From an uncultured Alistipes sp. (GTDB lineage Bacteria; Bacteroidota; Bacteroidia; Bacteroidales; UBA932), in the NCBI GenBank assembly GCA_902388455.1, contig CABMPD010000006.1:53667-117666 (forward strand): a stretch of 64,000 nt of DNA. The letters run 5' to 3'. A program made the position numbers and the translations under genes. The number at the start of each line of letters is the position of its first letter. Within the stretch, counting starts at the first letter, position 1. Positions 34,267 to 42,771 of the stretch are shown one piece after another. Below the pieces are notes generated by a model. The model did not search any database, had not been told where the DNA came from, and saw only the letters and a program-made list of their open reading frames with translations.

Positions 34267-36897
34267 CTAGAACTTGATCTGAAACCCCAGCAGGACATTC
34301 AGCGGCCTGATCCTGTATGAGAACACGGAAGTGCTCAGAGGACTGAGGAAAGTGTAGGTGTAGTATTTCTGGTCCAGTAGGTTCCTGGCATGCAGGAAAA
34401 TCTGGAAGCTGTCCGTGACAAAGAACCATGCCGATGCGTCCAGGAAGAAGGTCTGCCTCGGTTCCGGTTCCTGATATTTGTCCAGGTAGTGCTCGCCGGA
34501 GATGTCCACCTCCAGCTTCTCGATTGGGAAGAACGACAGGGTCAGCGATTGGCGGAACGAGTGGGAGGCATCTTCGGACCAGCGGTCCTCGATCATGTAG
34601 CGGTCGTAGCTGTAACTGCCCTTGTACCTGAGTTTCAGCCATCGTGCTATGTCCCCTGAGAATCCGGCGGAGACATCGGCACTGTATCCGGTGTAGTCCG
34701 TATACACCCCGTTCTGGTTCATAGAGGTGCTGAACATGTTGAAGCCTCCTTCAAGGGACAGCTTTCCGGCTATGTCCAGGAAGGATTTCTCGACGGCCAC
34801 CTCTGCATTCACGCCGCTGTAGGGCACCTGCTTGTCCGACTGCTGTTGGATTATGTACTCTCCTATAAGATATCTTGTGTTTTCAAAAGTCCGGCTCTTA
34901 ATGTAGGACGCATATCCCCGGAGATACCATCCTGATAAGGGGTCCCTGAAGTTCAGTCCGCCTCCCGCATACAGTGACGGTACGCCTGTCATATCGTCCC
35001 TGCCCAAGGTGAAATATCTGTAATTCTGCATTATCACTCCGTCGTATATCCCCTGCTCGTCTATCGGCGCGATCCTGTAGGAAGCATTGGCGATGGCCCA
35101 GAATCTGGGACCGAACGTGTATTTCAGGTTCAGTCCAGGGTCGATGGCCCAGTGATGCTCTCCTCTTATGTACTGGTACCATGCGTTGACGGACAGGGAT
35201 GCCTTGAAGTTTCTGAGAGTGAGAGACAGCGATAAAGTCTCACGGGGTCTTATGTAGAAAAAATCCAGGTTGTTGGACGTCTTGTCGAGTACTCCGCCCG
35301 TCCCTTCTGCCGGCATTATACCGTTCAGGCCGGTCTTGAACGAACGCCACAGGAACTCGATGCCGGTCTGGCTTTGGAGTGATATGTACCGTCCTAATTG
35401 GAACGAGGAGGCAGACTGGATATTGTTGTAGAAAAATCTCGTGCCGATGTACTGTGAGGCTGTGTCTCCGCTCCCGGGGGCAGTTACCCGCAGGGACTCG
35501 CTGTTTTCCGCGTACTGGCTGAGCATGGACAGCGAGAATGCCGATGTGCCGGATGCCCGGGTGATGAAGCTCAGGGAATTGGCGAGCTCTATTTTGCTTC
35601 CGTCCGTCCCTTCCTGCCGCATGGAGGTGCCGCTTAGGCTGTTGGACGCCCGGTCCCCGGAGATGCTGAAACGCAGATGGTCGTTGAGGTACAGCCGGCT
35701 TGTATTTGCATTCAGTTTTACCGCTGCCACCCCGTACCATCCGCCGGAAGCCCCTTTGTTCTCATCCCGGAAGTATGTCAGCCGGGTTCCGTCCTCATTC
35801 CAGTACGTCTGCTCCATATAGTCCTCCGAGGACAGAGTGAGGTTCTCGTAGTCCCCTGTTACTCCCAACGTATAGCCGTTGGCCAGCACGAACTTGTTGT
35901 CCGTAGATGCCGAATACGAGGTGTTGAACCGCGTCCTCCCCGCGCTGATGGGTGCCGAAGACGTGGCCATGCTGAGATAGTCCCTTGCCCTGTATCGGTT
36001 TGCGAAGTCCCTGTCGTTGATGTCTATAACGACCATTCCGGGAGCCGATACCTCCCTGTTGCGGATGATGTCGTTGCCGGCCGCATCCGTCTTAAGGGTG
36101 TTCACGGTCTGGAATTTACGGCTTATGTTCATGAGAAACCCGCTTCCGGAGTAGGGGATTCTGGGCTTTTCCGAGGATGCCCCGGCCTCTGCCTGCAGGG
36201 TCGCTGTCCATTTTCCTCTTGCTCCAGGCTTGAGAGTGATGTTCAGAGCCGTCTTGTCTGATTCGACAAGCCCCTCCAGTGCCTTTACCGGCTGGTGTCT
36301 CTCGTACACCTGCACTGAACTGATGTCCCTCGGATCGATATTCTTTGTCGCTATGTTGTACCTCGACTCCAGCAGGTCGTTCCCGTCTATATACAGGCGG
36401 TTGATGGGTACTCCCTGGTATCTGACGAATCCGCTGCTGCTCACATCTATGCCGGGTATCTTTACCAATATGTCTCCCAGGATACGGTCATCGTTGGACA
36501 GCAGGGTAGGCACGCTGTACGAAATCGTGTCCCCGCGTACCTCTACTTTCTCAGCCTGCACCACCACTTCTCCCAGCAGGAATTCCTCCACCTCCATCCT
36601 CACCGTCATGTCTTCCTTAAACGGAGGACGGATGACCTCGGTCCTGAATCCCATCATCCTCACTTCTATGTAGCAGCTGTCACCGGCCTGTGCCGCATAT
36701 ACTATGGTGAACCTTCCGTCCCCGTCAGCATATGAATACCTGACCACTGCTCCCCCGGCATTCTTCAGCATCACCATCGCACCGGCCACGGGAGAGCCGT
36801 TCCCCTTCTCCACGACAGTTCCGCTTATGCTTTGGGCGTGGAGTGGAATCAATGACATCAACAGGATTGGCAGAATTAATGTGAGAAATCGTTTCAT
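34267..36897 (-). CDS. Outer-membrane beta-barrel protein, TonB-receptor-like with carboxypeptidase-regulatory domain
   Basis: 876 residues. Signal peptide KRFLTLILPILLMSLIPLHAQ, then a carboxypeptidase D regulatory-like domain (ISGTVVEKGNGSPVAGAMVML), a plug-like segment (DILVKIPGIDVSSSGFVRYQG, INRLYIDGNDLL) and a long barrel ending RIRPLNVLLGFQIKF. This is the CarboxypepD_reg-like/outer-membrane-barrel family related to TonB-dependent receptors but not SusC. It is transcribed divergently from a GLPGLI protein gene across 97 bp; this pairing is common in Bacteroidetes. Ligand unknown. Confidence 0.85.
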   Translation of the reverse strand: MKRFLTLILPILLMSLIPLHAQSISGTVVEKGNGSPVAGAMVMLKNAGGAVVRYSYADGDGRFTIVYAAQAGDSCYIEVRMMGFRTEVIRPPFKEDMTVRMEVEEFLLGEVVVQAEKVEVRGDTISYSVPTLLSNDDRILGDILVKIPGIDVSSSGFVRYQGVPINRLYIDGNDLLESRYNIATKNIDPRDISSVQVYERHQPVKALEGLVESDKTALNITLKPGARGKWTATLQAEAGASSEKPRIPYSGSGFLMNISRKFQTVNTLKTDAAGNDIIRNREVSAPGMVVIDINDRDFANRYRARDYLSMATSSAPISAGRTRFNTSYSASTDNKFVLANGYTLGVTGDYENLTLSSEDYMEQTYWNEDGTRLTYFRDENKGASGGWYGVAAVKLNANTSRLYLNDHLRFSISGDRASNSLSGTSMRQEGTDGSKIELANSLSFITRASGTSAFSLSMLSQYAENSESLRVTAPGSGDTASQYIGTRFFYNNIQSASSFQLGRYISLQSQTGIEFLWRSFKTGLNGIMPAEGTGGVLDKTSNNLDFFYIRPRETLSLSLTLRNFKASLSVNAWYQYIRGEHHWAIDPGLNLKYTFGPRFWAIANASYRIAPIDEQGIYDGVIMQNYRYFTLGRDDMTGVPSLYAGGGLNFRDPLSGWYLRGYASYIKSRTFENTRYLIGEYIIQQQSDKQVPYSGVNAEVAVEKSFLDIAGKLSLEGGFNMFSTSMNQNGVYTDYTGYSADVSAGFSGDIARWLKLRYKGSYSYDRYMIEDRWSEDASHSFRQSLTLSFFPIEKLEVDISGEHYLDKYQEPEPRQTFFLDASAWFFVTDSFQIFLHARNLLDQKYYTYTFLSPLSTSVFSYRIRPLNVLLGFQIKF

Positions 36898-36947
36898 TTC
36901 TTTTTTTGCAAAGAAAGAAAAAAATTAGTTTTTTGAAACATTTTGTT

Positions 36948-36955
36948 TAAATTTG
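36948..36955 (+). promoter_or_regulatory. -7 promoter element for the GLPGLI gene
   Basis: TAAATTTG 39 bp before the ATG at 36995, within the divergent intergenic region. Confidence 0.5.
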
Positions 36956-36994
36956 TGACTGAGAAACGTCAGTTTAACACTTAAAGGTAAAGGT

Positions 36995-37873
36995 ATGAGC
37001 CGTATTCTATTTATATTGAATTTTGCTGCTGCTTTAGCATTAACAGCAAATTATGCTGCCGTTGCCCAGACAACAATGCTGTTTAAAGCGGGTAAAGGCC
37101 TGGCGCTGGATGATGTCAGCCCACAGTTTATTCGTCTTGACACTGTCTTTCTGCGTGTTGAATACACTGCACACACTACTACTGATACCGCAGCAAACTC
37201 CGTGGGCAGGGAAAAGATGTTGCTTGAAATAGGGGAACACTATACCAAGTTCTATTCCGCCTTATATGAGGAGATCTGCTATGTCCTTGAAAATTACTCG
37301 AGCAGGCAGGCTATTGGCAATGCTTCGCACGGCCTGGATCCATATTCTTGGTATTCATACGTATACGAGGCCTACTATGTCGACTTCGCAAAGGGTGAGG
37401 CTGTCTCTACCGGTAGAATCGGCTCGCTGGATTTTAAATATCAAGAAAAGCTTCCGGCTATAGAATGGAGTATAGAAGACAGCCTGAAAACCATAGGGGA
37501 GTACACAGCCCAGAAGGCTACCTGCAGGTTCAGGGGAAGAGACTATGTCGCTTGGTTTACAACAGAGATACCTCTTCCGTACGGCCCGTGGAAGTTCCAT
37601 GGACTGCCCGGATTGATCCTGTCCATATCCGATACCGGAAATTATTTCAGGTTCGATGTGGCCAACATCTCGTCCACGGCCCAGGGAACGATAAAGTATC
37701 CTGATTATAACTACATTAAGACTACCCGTCAGAAGTACTTGGAAATGAAGACCCAGATTGAGGCGGATTTTTCATATTATATAGGAAACTACTCAACATC
37801 CGGCGTGACAATAAGCACGCCCGAGGGTTACAGGCCGAAAAAGCTCGGAAATGATTTTATGGAGTTGGAATAA
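36995..37873 (+). CDS. GLPGLI family protein
   Basis: 292-residue secreted protein with signal SRILFILNFAAALALTANYAAVAQ. The family-defining motif is present as HGLPGLILSISD, preceded by VAWFTTEIPLPYGPWKF, another conserved block. The family is of unknown function and typically sits beside TonB-receptor-like genes, as here. AT-richer than the lpxK operon that follows. Confidence 0.9.
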   Translation: MSRILFILNFAAALALTANYAAVAQTTMLFKAGKGLALDDVSPQFIRLDTVFLRVEYTAHTTTDTAANSVGREKMLLEIGEHYTKFYSALYEEICYVLENYSSRQAIGNASHGLDPYSWYSYVYEAYYVDFAKGEAVSTGRIGSLDFKYQEKLPAIEWSIEDSLKTIGEYTAQKATCRFRGRDYVAWFTTEIPLPYGPWKFHGLPGLILSISDTGNYFRFDVANISSTAQGTIKYPDYNYIKTTRQKYLEMKTQIEADFSYYIGNYSTSGVTISTPEGYRPKKLGNDFMELE

Positions 37874-37898
37874 CCAGCCGTAATTCGGCGGTTTTGAC

Positions 37899-37906
37899 TA
37901 TCTTTG
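37899..37906 (+). promoter_or_regulatory. -7 promoter element for lpxK-murA-murB operon
   Basis: TATCTTTG 28 bp before the ATG at 37935. Confidence 0.6.
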
Positions 37907-37934
37907 GGGATTGATAAAAGTGAAGAATGCAGGT

Positions 37935-39020
37935 ATGAAGATAGACAGACTGCTGCTTTTCCCGTATGCCATAGTGCTGGCGGTGAGGAATCTTTTTTAT
38001 GACAAGGGGGTGCTGAAGTCATATTCTTCGGCTCTGCCCTCCATCTGTGTGGGCAACATCACCGTCGGTGGCACAGGCAAGACCCCGGCGGTGGAAATGC
38101 TGATCCGGCTCTACCGGGACAGCCGGAGGATAGCCGTTGTGTCCAGGGGGTATGGGCGGAGGACCAAAGGGTTCAGGACAGTATCCGTGGAGGACAATTA
38201 CCGCGATGTGGGGGACGAGCCCCTGCAGATAAAGCGCAAGTTTCCGGATGTTACGGTGGTCGTGGACGCTTCCCGCCGAAGGGCGGTGGATGCCCTTGCG
38301 GCAATGTCCCCTGATGTGCGGCCGGATCTGGTGATTCTGGACGATGCCTTCCAGCACCGGCGGCTGCGTCCGGATTTCTCGATTGTCCTGGTAAGCAGCA
38401 CCCGTCCTGTCTTCAAGGACAGCCTTCTGCCGATAGGCAGGCTGCGCGACCTGCCGAATCAGATCCGGAGGGCAGACATGGTGATTGTTACCAAGATGGA
38501 GGGAGAAATCCCGTCCTCCGAGCGTTTACGGTGGAGGGAGAATCTGGAACTGAGGAAGGATATCCCGCTGTTGTTCTCCGGCATAAAATATCTCCCCCCT
38601 CGGCCGGTAATCCCTGGAAAAGGAGACAGCCGCTTCATCTATGCCAAGAGTGCGGTAGTGCTGGCGGGCATAGCCGATGACCGTTCGGTGCGCCGCGGAG
38701 TGGGATGGAGCTATTCCGTGGTGGAGGCATTCCGCTTCGGAGACCATCATAATTATAGCTTGTCCGATATCTCCAGGGTGGCCGCGGCAGTGCGCCGTCA
38801 TCCTACAGCGGTTATACTCACCACCGAGAAAGATGCGCAGAGACTCCGTTCACTGGCCGGGATGCCTGCACAGGTCAGTTCGCGGCTCTTCTACATACCT
38901 ATCGAGTCGGAAATCATCCCTGATGTCGTGCCGGGCCGTTATCTGGAGCAGGAGCTGCCCGCCATAGGATACGAAGAATTGAAAACCAACATAAAAATAC
39001 CGTCATGTCCTGTTTCGTAA
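37935..39020 (+). CDS. lpxK: Tetraacyldisaccharide 4'-kinase
   Basis: Phosphorylates the 4' position of the lipid A precursor at the inner membrane. The N-terminal membrane-associated segment LLLFPYAIVLAVRNLFYDKG, the P-loop CVGNITVGGTGKTP, VSRGYGRRTKG, GDEPLQIKRKFP, LDDAFQHRRL and the C-terminal ILTTEKDAQRL are all typical. The ATG at 37935 (361 residues) gives the standard N-terminus; a TTG at 37911 is in frame but adds nothing family-like. It overlaps murA by 16 bp, linking lipid A and peptidoglycan synthesis in one operon. Confidence 0.95.
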   Translation: MKIDRLLLFPYAIVLAVRNLFYDKGVLKSYSSALPSICVGNITVGGTGKTPAVEMLIRLYRDSRRIAVVSRGYGRRTKGFRTVSVEDNYRDVGDEPLQIKRKFPDVTVVVDASRRRAVDALAAMSPDVRPDLVILDDAFQHRRLRPDFSIVLVSSTRPVFKDSLLPIGRLRDLPNQIRRADMVIVTKMEGEIPSSERLRWRENLELRKDIPLLFSGIKYLPPRPVIPGKGDSRFIYAKSAVVLAGIADDRSVRRGVGWSYSVVEAFRFGDHHNYSLSDISRVAAAVRRHPTAVILTTEKDAQRLRSLAGMPAQVSSRLFYIPIESEIIPDVVPGRYLEQELPAIGYEELKTNIKIPSCPVS

Positions 39021-40312
39021 TAGAAGGGGGCCACAGGCTCTCAGGAGAAATCCGCCCGCAAGGTGCCAAGAACGAGGTGCTGCAGATACTCTGCGCCGTA
39101 CTGCTCACCCGGGAGAAAGTAACCGTCCACAATGTGCCCGACATTCTGGATGTCAATAACCTCATCGCCCTCCTGCAGGATATGGGCGTGAAGGTGGATA
39201 AGCTGGGACGGGGAAGCTATTCCTTCTGCGCCGAGGACATAGACACGGCGTATCTCCGCACTCCGGAGTTCCTCAAGCGCAACGCCTCCCTCCGCGGCTC
39301 CATCATGCTCACCGGCCCGATGCTCGCCCGCTTCGGCTATGCCCTGGCCGCCAAGCCGGGAGGGGATAAAATCGGCCGCCGGAGGCTCGACACCCATTTC
39401 GAGGGACTCAAGCGGCTCGGTGCGGAATTTACCTACAATAAGGACAATGCCACCTTCGAGCTGCGGTCCAAGAAGCTCCGCGGCACCTACATGCTCCTGG
39501 ACGAGGCCTCCGTCACCGGAACGGCCAACATCGTGATGGCCGCCGTCCTGGCCGAGGGCACCACCACCATCTACAACGCCGCCTGCGAACCCTACCTCCA
39601 GCAGCTGTGCCGGATGCTCAACCGCATGGGTGCCCGCATCAGCGGCATCGCCTCCAACCTGCTGACCATCGAGGGTGTGAGCGAGCTGCACGGGACCGAG
39701 CATACCGTCCTGCCCGATATGATCGAGGTAGGCAGCTTCATCGGTATGGCAGCCATGACCCAAAGTGAGATCACCATCAAGAACGTATCCTACGACAATC
39801 TGGGCATTATCCCCGAAAGTTTCCGCCGCCTCGGTATCGCCCTGGAGCAGAAGGGGGATGACATCTATGTGCCAGCTCAGGAGGAGTATGCGATAGACAC
39901 CTTCCTGGACGGTTCGATCATGACCATCGCCGACGCGCCCTGGCCCGGCCTGACCCCGGACCTGCTGAGCGTCATGCTGGTGGTGGCCACCCAGTGCAAG
40001 GGCAGCGTGCTGATTCACCAAAAGATGTTCGAGAGCCGCCTGTTCTTCGTGGACAAGCTCATAGACATGGGCGCCCAGATTATCCTCTGCGATCCGCACC
40101 GCGCCGTGGTGGTGGGCCACAACCACCGGATGAACCTCCGAGGCCGGGAGATGACCTCCCCCGACATACGCGCCGGCATCGCCATGCTGATTGCCGCCAT
40201 GGGAGCCGTGGGCACCAGCCGCATCCACAACATCGAGCAGATCGACCGCGGCTACCAGGACATCGAGGAGAGGCTCAATGCCCTCGGAGCCCGGATTACC
40301 CGTATTGACTGA
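39005..40312 (+). CDS. murA: UDP-N-acetylglucosamine 1-carboxyvinyltransferase
   Basis: First committed step of peptidoglycan synthesis. The sequence is very close to Bacteroidales MurA: FVIEGGHRLSGEI, QGAKNEVLQI, SLRGSIMLTGPMLARFG, PDLLSVMLVVATQ, IHNIEQIDRGYQDIE. In the catalytic loop KPGGDKIGRRRLDTH the residue corresponding to E. coli Cys115 is Asp121, a change known from other bacteria to give intrinsic fosfomycin resistance while keeping activity. 435 residues, normal length. Start overlaps lpxK by 16 bp. Confidence 0.96.
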   Translation: MSCFVIEGGHRLSGEIRPQGAKNEVLQILCAVLLTREKVTVHNVPDILDVNNLIALLQDMGVKVDKLGRGSYSFCAEDIDTAYLRTPEFLKRNASLRGSIMLTGPMLARFGYALAAKPGGDKIGRRRLDTHFEGLKRLGAEFTYNKDNATFELRSKKLRGTYMLLDEASVTGTANIVMAAVLAEGTTTIYNAACEPYLQQLCRMLNRMGARISGIASNLLTIEGVSELHGTEHTVLPDMIEVGSFIGMAAMTQSEITIKNVSYDNLGIIPESFRRLGIALEQKGDDIYVPAQEEYAIDTFLDGSIMTIADAPWPGLTPDLLSVMLVVATQCKGSVLIHQKMFESRLFFVDKLIDMGAQIILCDPHRAVVVGHNHRMNLRGREMTSPDIRAGIAMLIAAMGAVGTSRIHNIEQIDRGYQDIEERLNALGARITRID

Positions 40313-40339
40313 GATGTGCCATTGACTTGAAATGCCGTT

Positions 40340-41359
40340 ATGCTGAACATTCATAAAGATTATTCCCTGCTGAGACACAATACATTCGGAATAGACGCCC
40401 GCACCGCTGCCTTCGTGGAGTACTCCTCGGATGCGGAATTGTTAGAGGCTTCCCGTATGCTGCGGGAGGGTGCCCTGCCCTCGCCCTGGCTGCACATCGG
40501 CGGTGGAAGCAATCTGCTGCTGACCCGCGACTGGCCCGGCGCCGTCCTCCATTCACGGATAACCGGCTGTGAGACAGTCTCTGAAAATGAAGATGCGGTG
40601 GAGGTCCGGGTAGGCTCCGGCGTCGTCTGGGACGATTTCGTGGAGATGTGCGTGGAGCGCGGATGGTACGGGGCGGAGAACCTCTCGGCCATCCCCGGGG
40701 AGACGGGCGCCGCCGCCGTGCAGAATATCGGGGCCTATGGGGTGGAGGTCAAGGACCTGATCCTCGAGGTGGAGACTCTGGACATGGCCAGCGGGCAGAA
40801 GAAGGTCTTCCCGGCCGCGGACTGCGGTTACGGCTACCGCCGCAGTATCTTCAAGCAGCAGGACAATAAACGGTTCGTAGTGCTGTCTGTCCTCTTCCGT
40901 CTTGGGCTCCGACCGCAGCTCAATATAGGCTACAAGGCTCTCTCCGAGGCTCTTTCAGGACGGGACAATATCACTCTGCGGGATGTCCGGGAGACAGTCC
41001 GGGCGGTGCGTTCCTCCAAGCTGCCCGACCCTTCGGAAACCGGCAGCGCCGGCAGTTTCTTCACCAATCCGGTCGTGTCCCGCTCCAAGTTCGAGGAACT
41101 CCAGCGGCAGTGGCCCGCAATACCCCATTATCCCGCTCCCGGGGACTGCGTCAAACTCTCCGCCGGATGGCTCATCGAGCAGTGCGGATGGAAGGGCCGC
41201 TCCCTCGGAAGGGCCGGGGTCTATCCCAAGCAGGCTCTGGTGCTGGTCAATCTCGGCGGGGCCACTGGCTCCGAGGTCGAGGCCCTCGCCACGGCTGTAC
41301 GGGACTCCGTCCGCGAACGTTTCGGAGTGGAGCTCCGTCCGGAGGTCAATATCCTGTAG
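40340..41359 (+). CDS. murB: UDP-N-acetylenolpyruvoylglucosamine reductase
   Basis: FAD enzyme reducing the MurA product with NADPH to UDP-MurNAc. Type I MurB of 339 residues: HNTFGIDARTAAFVEY, HIGGGSNLLLTRDWPG (FAD site), SAIPGETGAAAVQNIGAYGVE, the YGYRRSIFK tyrosine loop, the catalytic serine in GSAGSFFTNPVV and the terminal glutamate in LRPEVNIL. It follows murA by 27 bp. Confidence 0.96.
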   Translation: MLNIHKDYSLLRHNTFGIDARTAAFVEYSSDAELLEASRMLREGALPSPWLHIGGGSNLLLTRDWPGAVLHSRITGCETVSENEDAVEVRVGSGVVWDDFVEMCVERGWYGAENLSAIPGETGAAAVQNIGAYGVEVKDLILEVETLDMASGQKKVFPAADCGYGYRRSIFKQQDNKRFVVLSVLFRLGLRPQLNIGYKALSEALSGRDNITLRDVRETVRAVRSSKLPDPSETGSAGSFFTNPVVSRSKFEELQRQWPAIPHYPAPGDCVKLSAGWLIEQCGWKGRSLGRAGVYPKQALVLVNLGGATGSEVEALATAVRDSVRERFGVELRPEVNIL

Positions 41360-41393
41360 CGGTGGTGCGGAATTTGCATAGGCTGACCGTACT

Positions 41394-41942
41394 ATGAGTA
41401 CCCTTAATATACGCAGAATCACATCGTCCTCGGACGCCCTTTATTCCGGGTGCGTCAGGATTTATGAGGAAAGTTTCCCATACGAGGAGCGCCGCGACAC
41501 GGCTGTCATGACCGGAATGCTGTCGGATGACAGGTTCCATTTTATCGTCTTTTACGGAGACCGGGAGGAGGACGGCCCTGTCGGCTTTTTCACTTTCTGG
41601 GACTTCGGTCACGGCTATCTGTACGGAGAGCATTTTGCGGTGGACCCGTCCCGTCGCGGAGGCGGCACCGGCACCAGGGTTCTCGACTACATCAAGAGCC
41701 TCGGCATCCCTATGATACTCGAGATCGAGATGCCTTCCGAAGAGGATGAGATGACTCTCCGCCGCAAGCTTTTCTACGAGCGCAACGGCTTCATCCTCAA
41801 TCCCCACGACCACATCCAGCCGGCCTATCATCCCGACTCGCGTCCCGTTCCGATGCGCGTGATGACCTGGCCCTACGTTTTCTCCCCCGACGAGTACGGA
41901 CAGTTCCGTACCGACCAGCTCGGAATCATGCCGGAGATGTAG
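41394..41942 (+). CDS. GNAT family N-acetyltransferase
   Basis: 182 residues with the GNAT acetyl-CoA loop AVDPSRRGGGTGTRVLDYI and a preceding YLYGEHF strand; the C-terminal part has LFYERNGFILNPHDHIQP. Substrate unknown. It begins 34 bp after murB and is probably the last gene of the envelope operon. Confidence 0.82.
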   Translation: MSTLNIRRITSSSDALYSGCVRIYEESFPYEERRDTAVMTGMLSDDRFHFIVFYGDREEDGPVGFFTFWDFGHGYLYGEHFAVDPSRRGGGTGTRVLDYIKSLGIPMILEIEMPSEEDEMTLRRKLFYERNGFILNPHDHIQPAYHPDSRPVPMRVMTWPYVFSPDEYGQFRTDQLGIMPEM

Positions 41943-42045
41943 CTGCCTGTTCTGTCTTTCCGTGCTGTTCCCGTTCTGATTGGCGTGTGCCTTTCGCATA
42001 GTCGCATTTCGGTTGGTGCCCACTTTGCCTTCACTTCGTCTTTTT

Positions 42046-42400
42046 CCGCAACGGCAGCGTTTCCCGCGATTCGGTGCCGTTGTGGAAAGCCCTTTTCTGC
42101 AGCACCCTTCCTGCAGGCCTTCTGGACGGCATTCTCCCTCTGCCTCTTTGCCACAACGGCAGCGTTTCCCGCGATTCGGTGCCGTTGTGGAAAGCCATTT
42201 TCCTCAGTACCCTTCCTGCAGGCCTTCTGGACGGCATTCTCCCTCTGCCTCTTTGCCGCAACGGCAGCATTTTCCGCGATTCGGTGCCGTTGTGGAAAGC
42301 CCTATCCCTCTGCGCCCATTCTATAGGCCTTCCGGACGCCATTGCCGTCATTTCCTTTTTCCGCAACGGCAGCAAATTCCGCGATTCGGTGCCGTTGTGG
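42046..42400. repeat. 105-bp tandem repeat array B, four copies
   Basis: The block beginning CCGCAACGGCAGC (CCACAACGGC in copy 2) recurs at 42046, 42151, 42256 and 42361, exactly 105 bp apart, the same period as array A at 17353-17824. The arms CCGCAACGGCA and TGCCGTTGTGG are conserved between the arrays while the loop differs (CGTTTCCCGCGATTCGG in copies 1-2, AAATTCCGCGATTCGG in copy 4). Spacer parts of the unit also match array A with many substitutions. Copy 4 ends after the right arm. Confidence 0.92.
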
Positions 42401-42718
42401 GTTGTGGGTTCGGGCTAGCGGCCAAAGTGAGACGAATGTCAAAACGGGCCAGCGGCCAAAGAAAGCGGACTGTGTCCAAAATAGACCAGTGTCAAAATTG
42501 ATGGCAAAAATTGTGACGAAAACTGTATGGCGAAGCAGGTGGCAAAAATAGGGTGGCGAAACAGGATGGCGAAACAGGATGACGAAGCAGGGTGGAGAAA
42601 CAGAGTGGCGAAAACGGGATGGTGATCAAAATGGGGCGGTAGTCAGGAAAACAGATAAATGGGGCAATAGTCAAAATGTGGCAGTAGTCGAGGAAATCGG
42701 GCGATTGGTCGATTTGAG
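42401..42718. other. Intergenic, degenerate short repeats, no gene seen
   Basis: From about 42500 to 42650 the sequence is built of loose copies of GGATGGCGAAACA-like 13-mers, then GGCAGTAGTC-like units to 42690. No gene is supported. Confidence 0.55.
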
Positions 42719-42749
42719 TTGCTGAAGGACGGGGCAGACAGTAGTTTTG
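42719..42749 (+). promoter_or_regulatory. Promoter of the tolC-macAB operon
   Basis: TTG at 42719-42721, 20-bp spacer, -7 element TAGTTTTG at 42742-42749, 22 bp before the ATG at 42772. Confidence 0.6.
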
Positions 42750-42771
42750 TTGCCGAAAAAAAGAAAAGACC

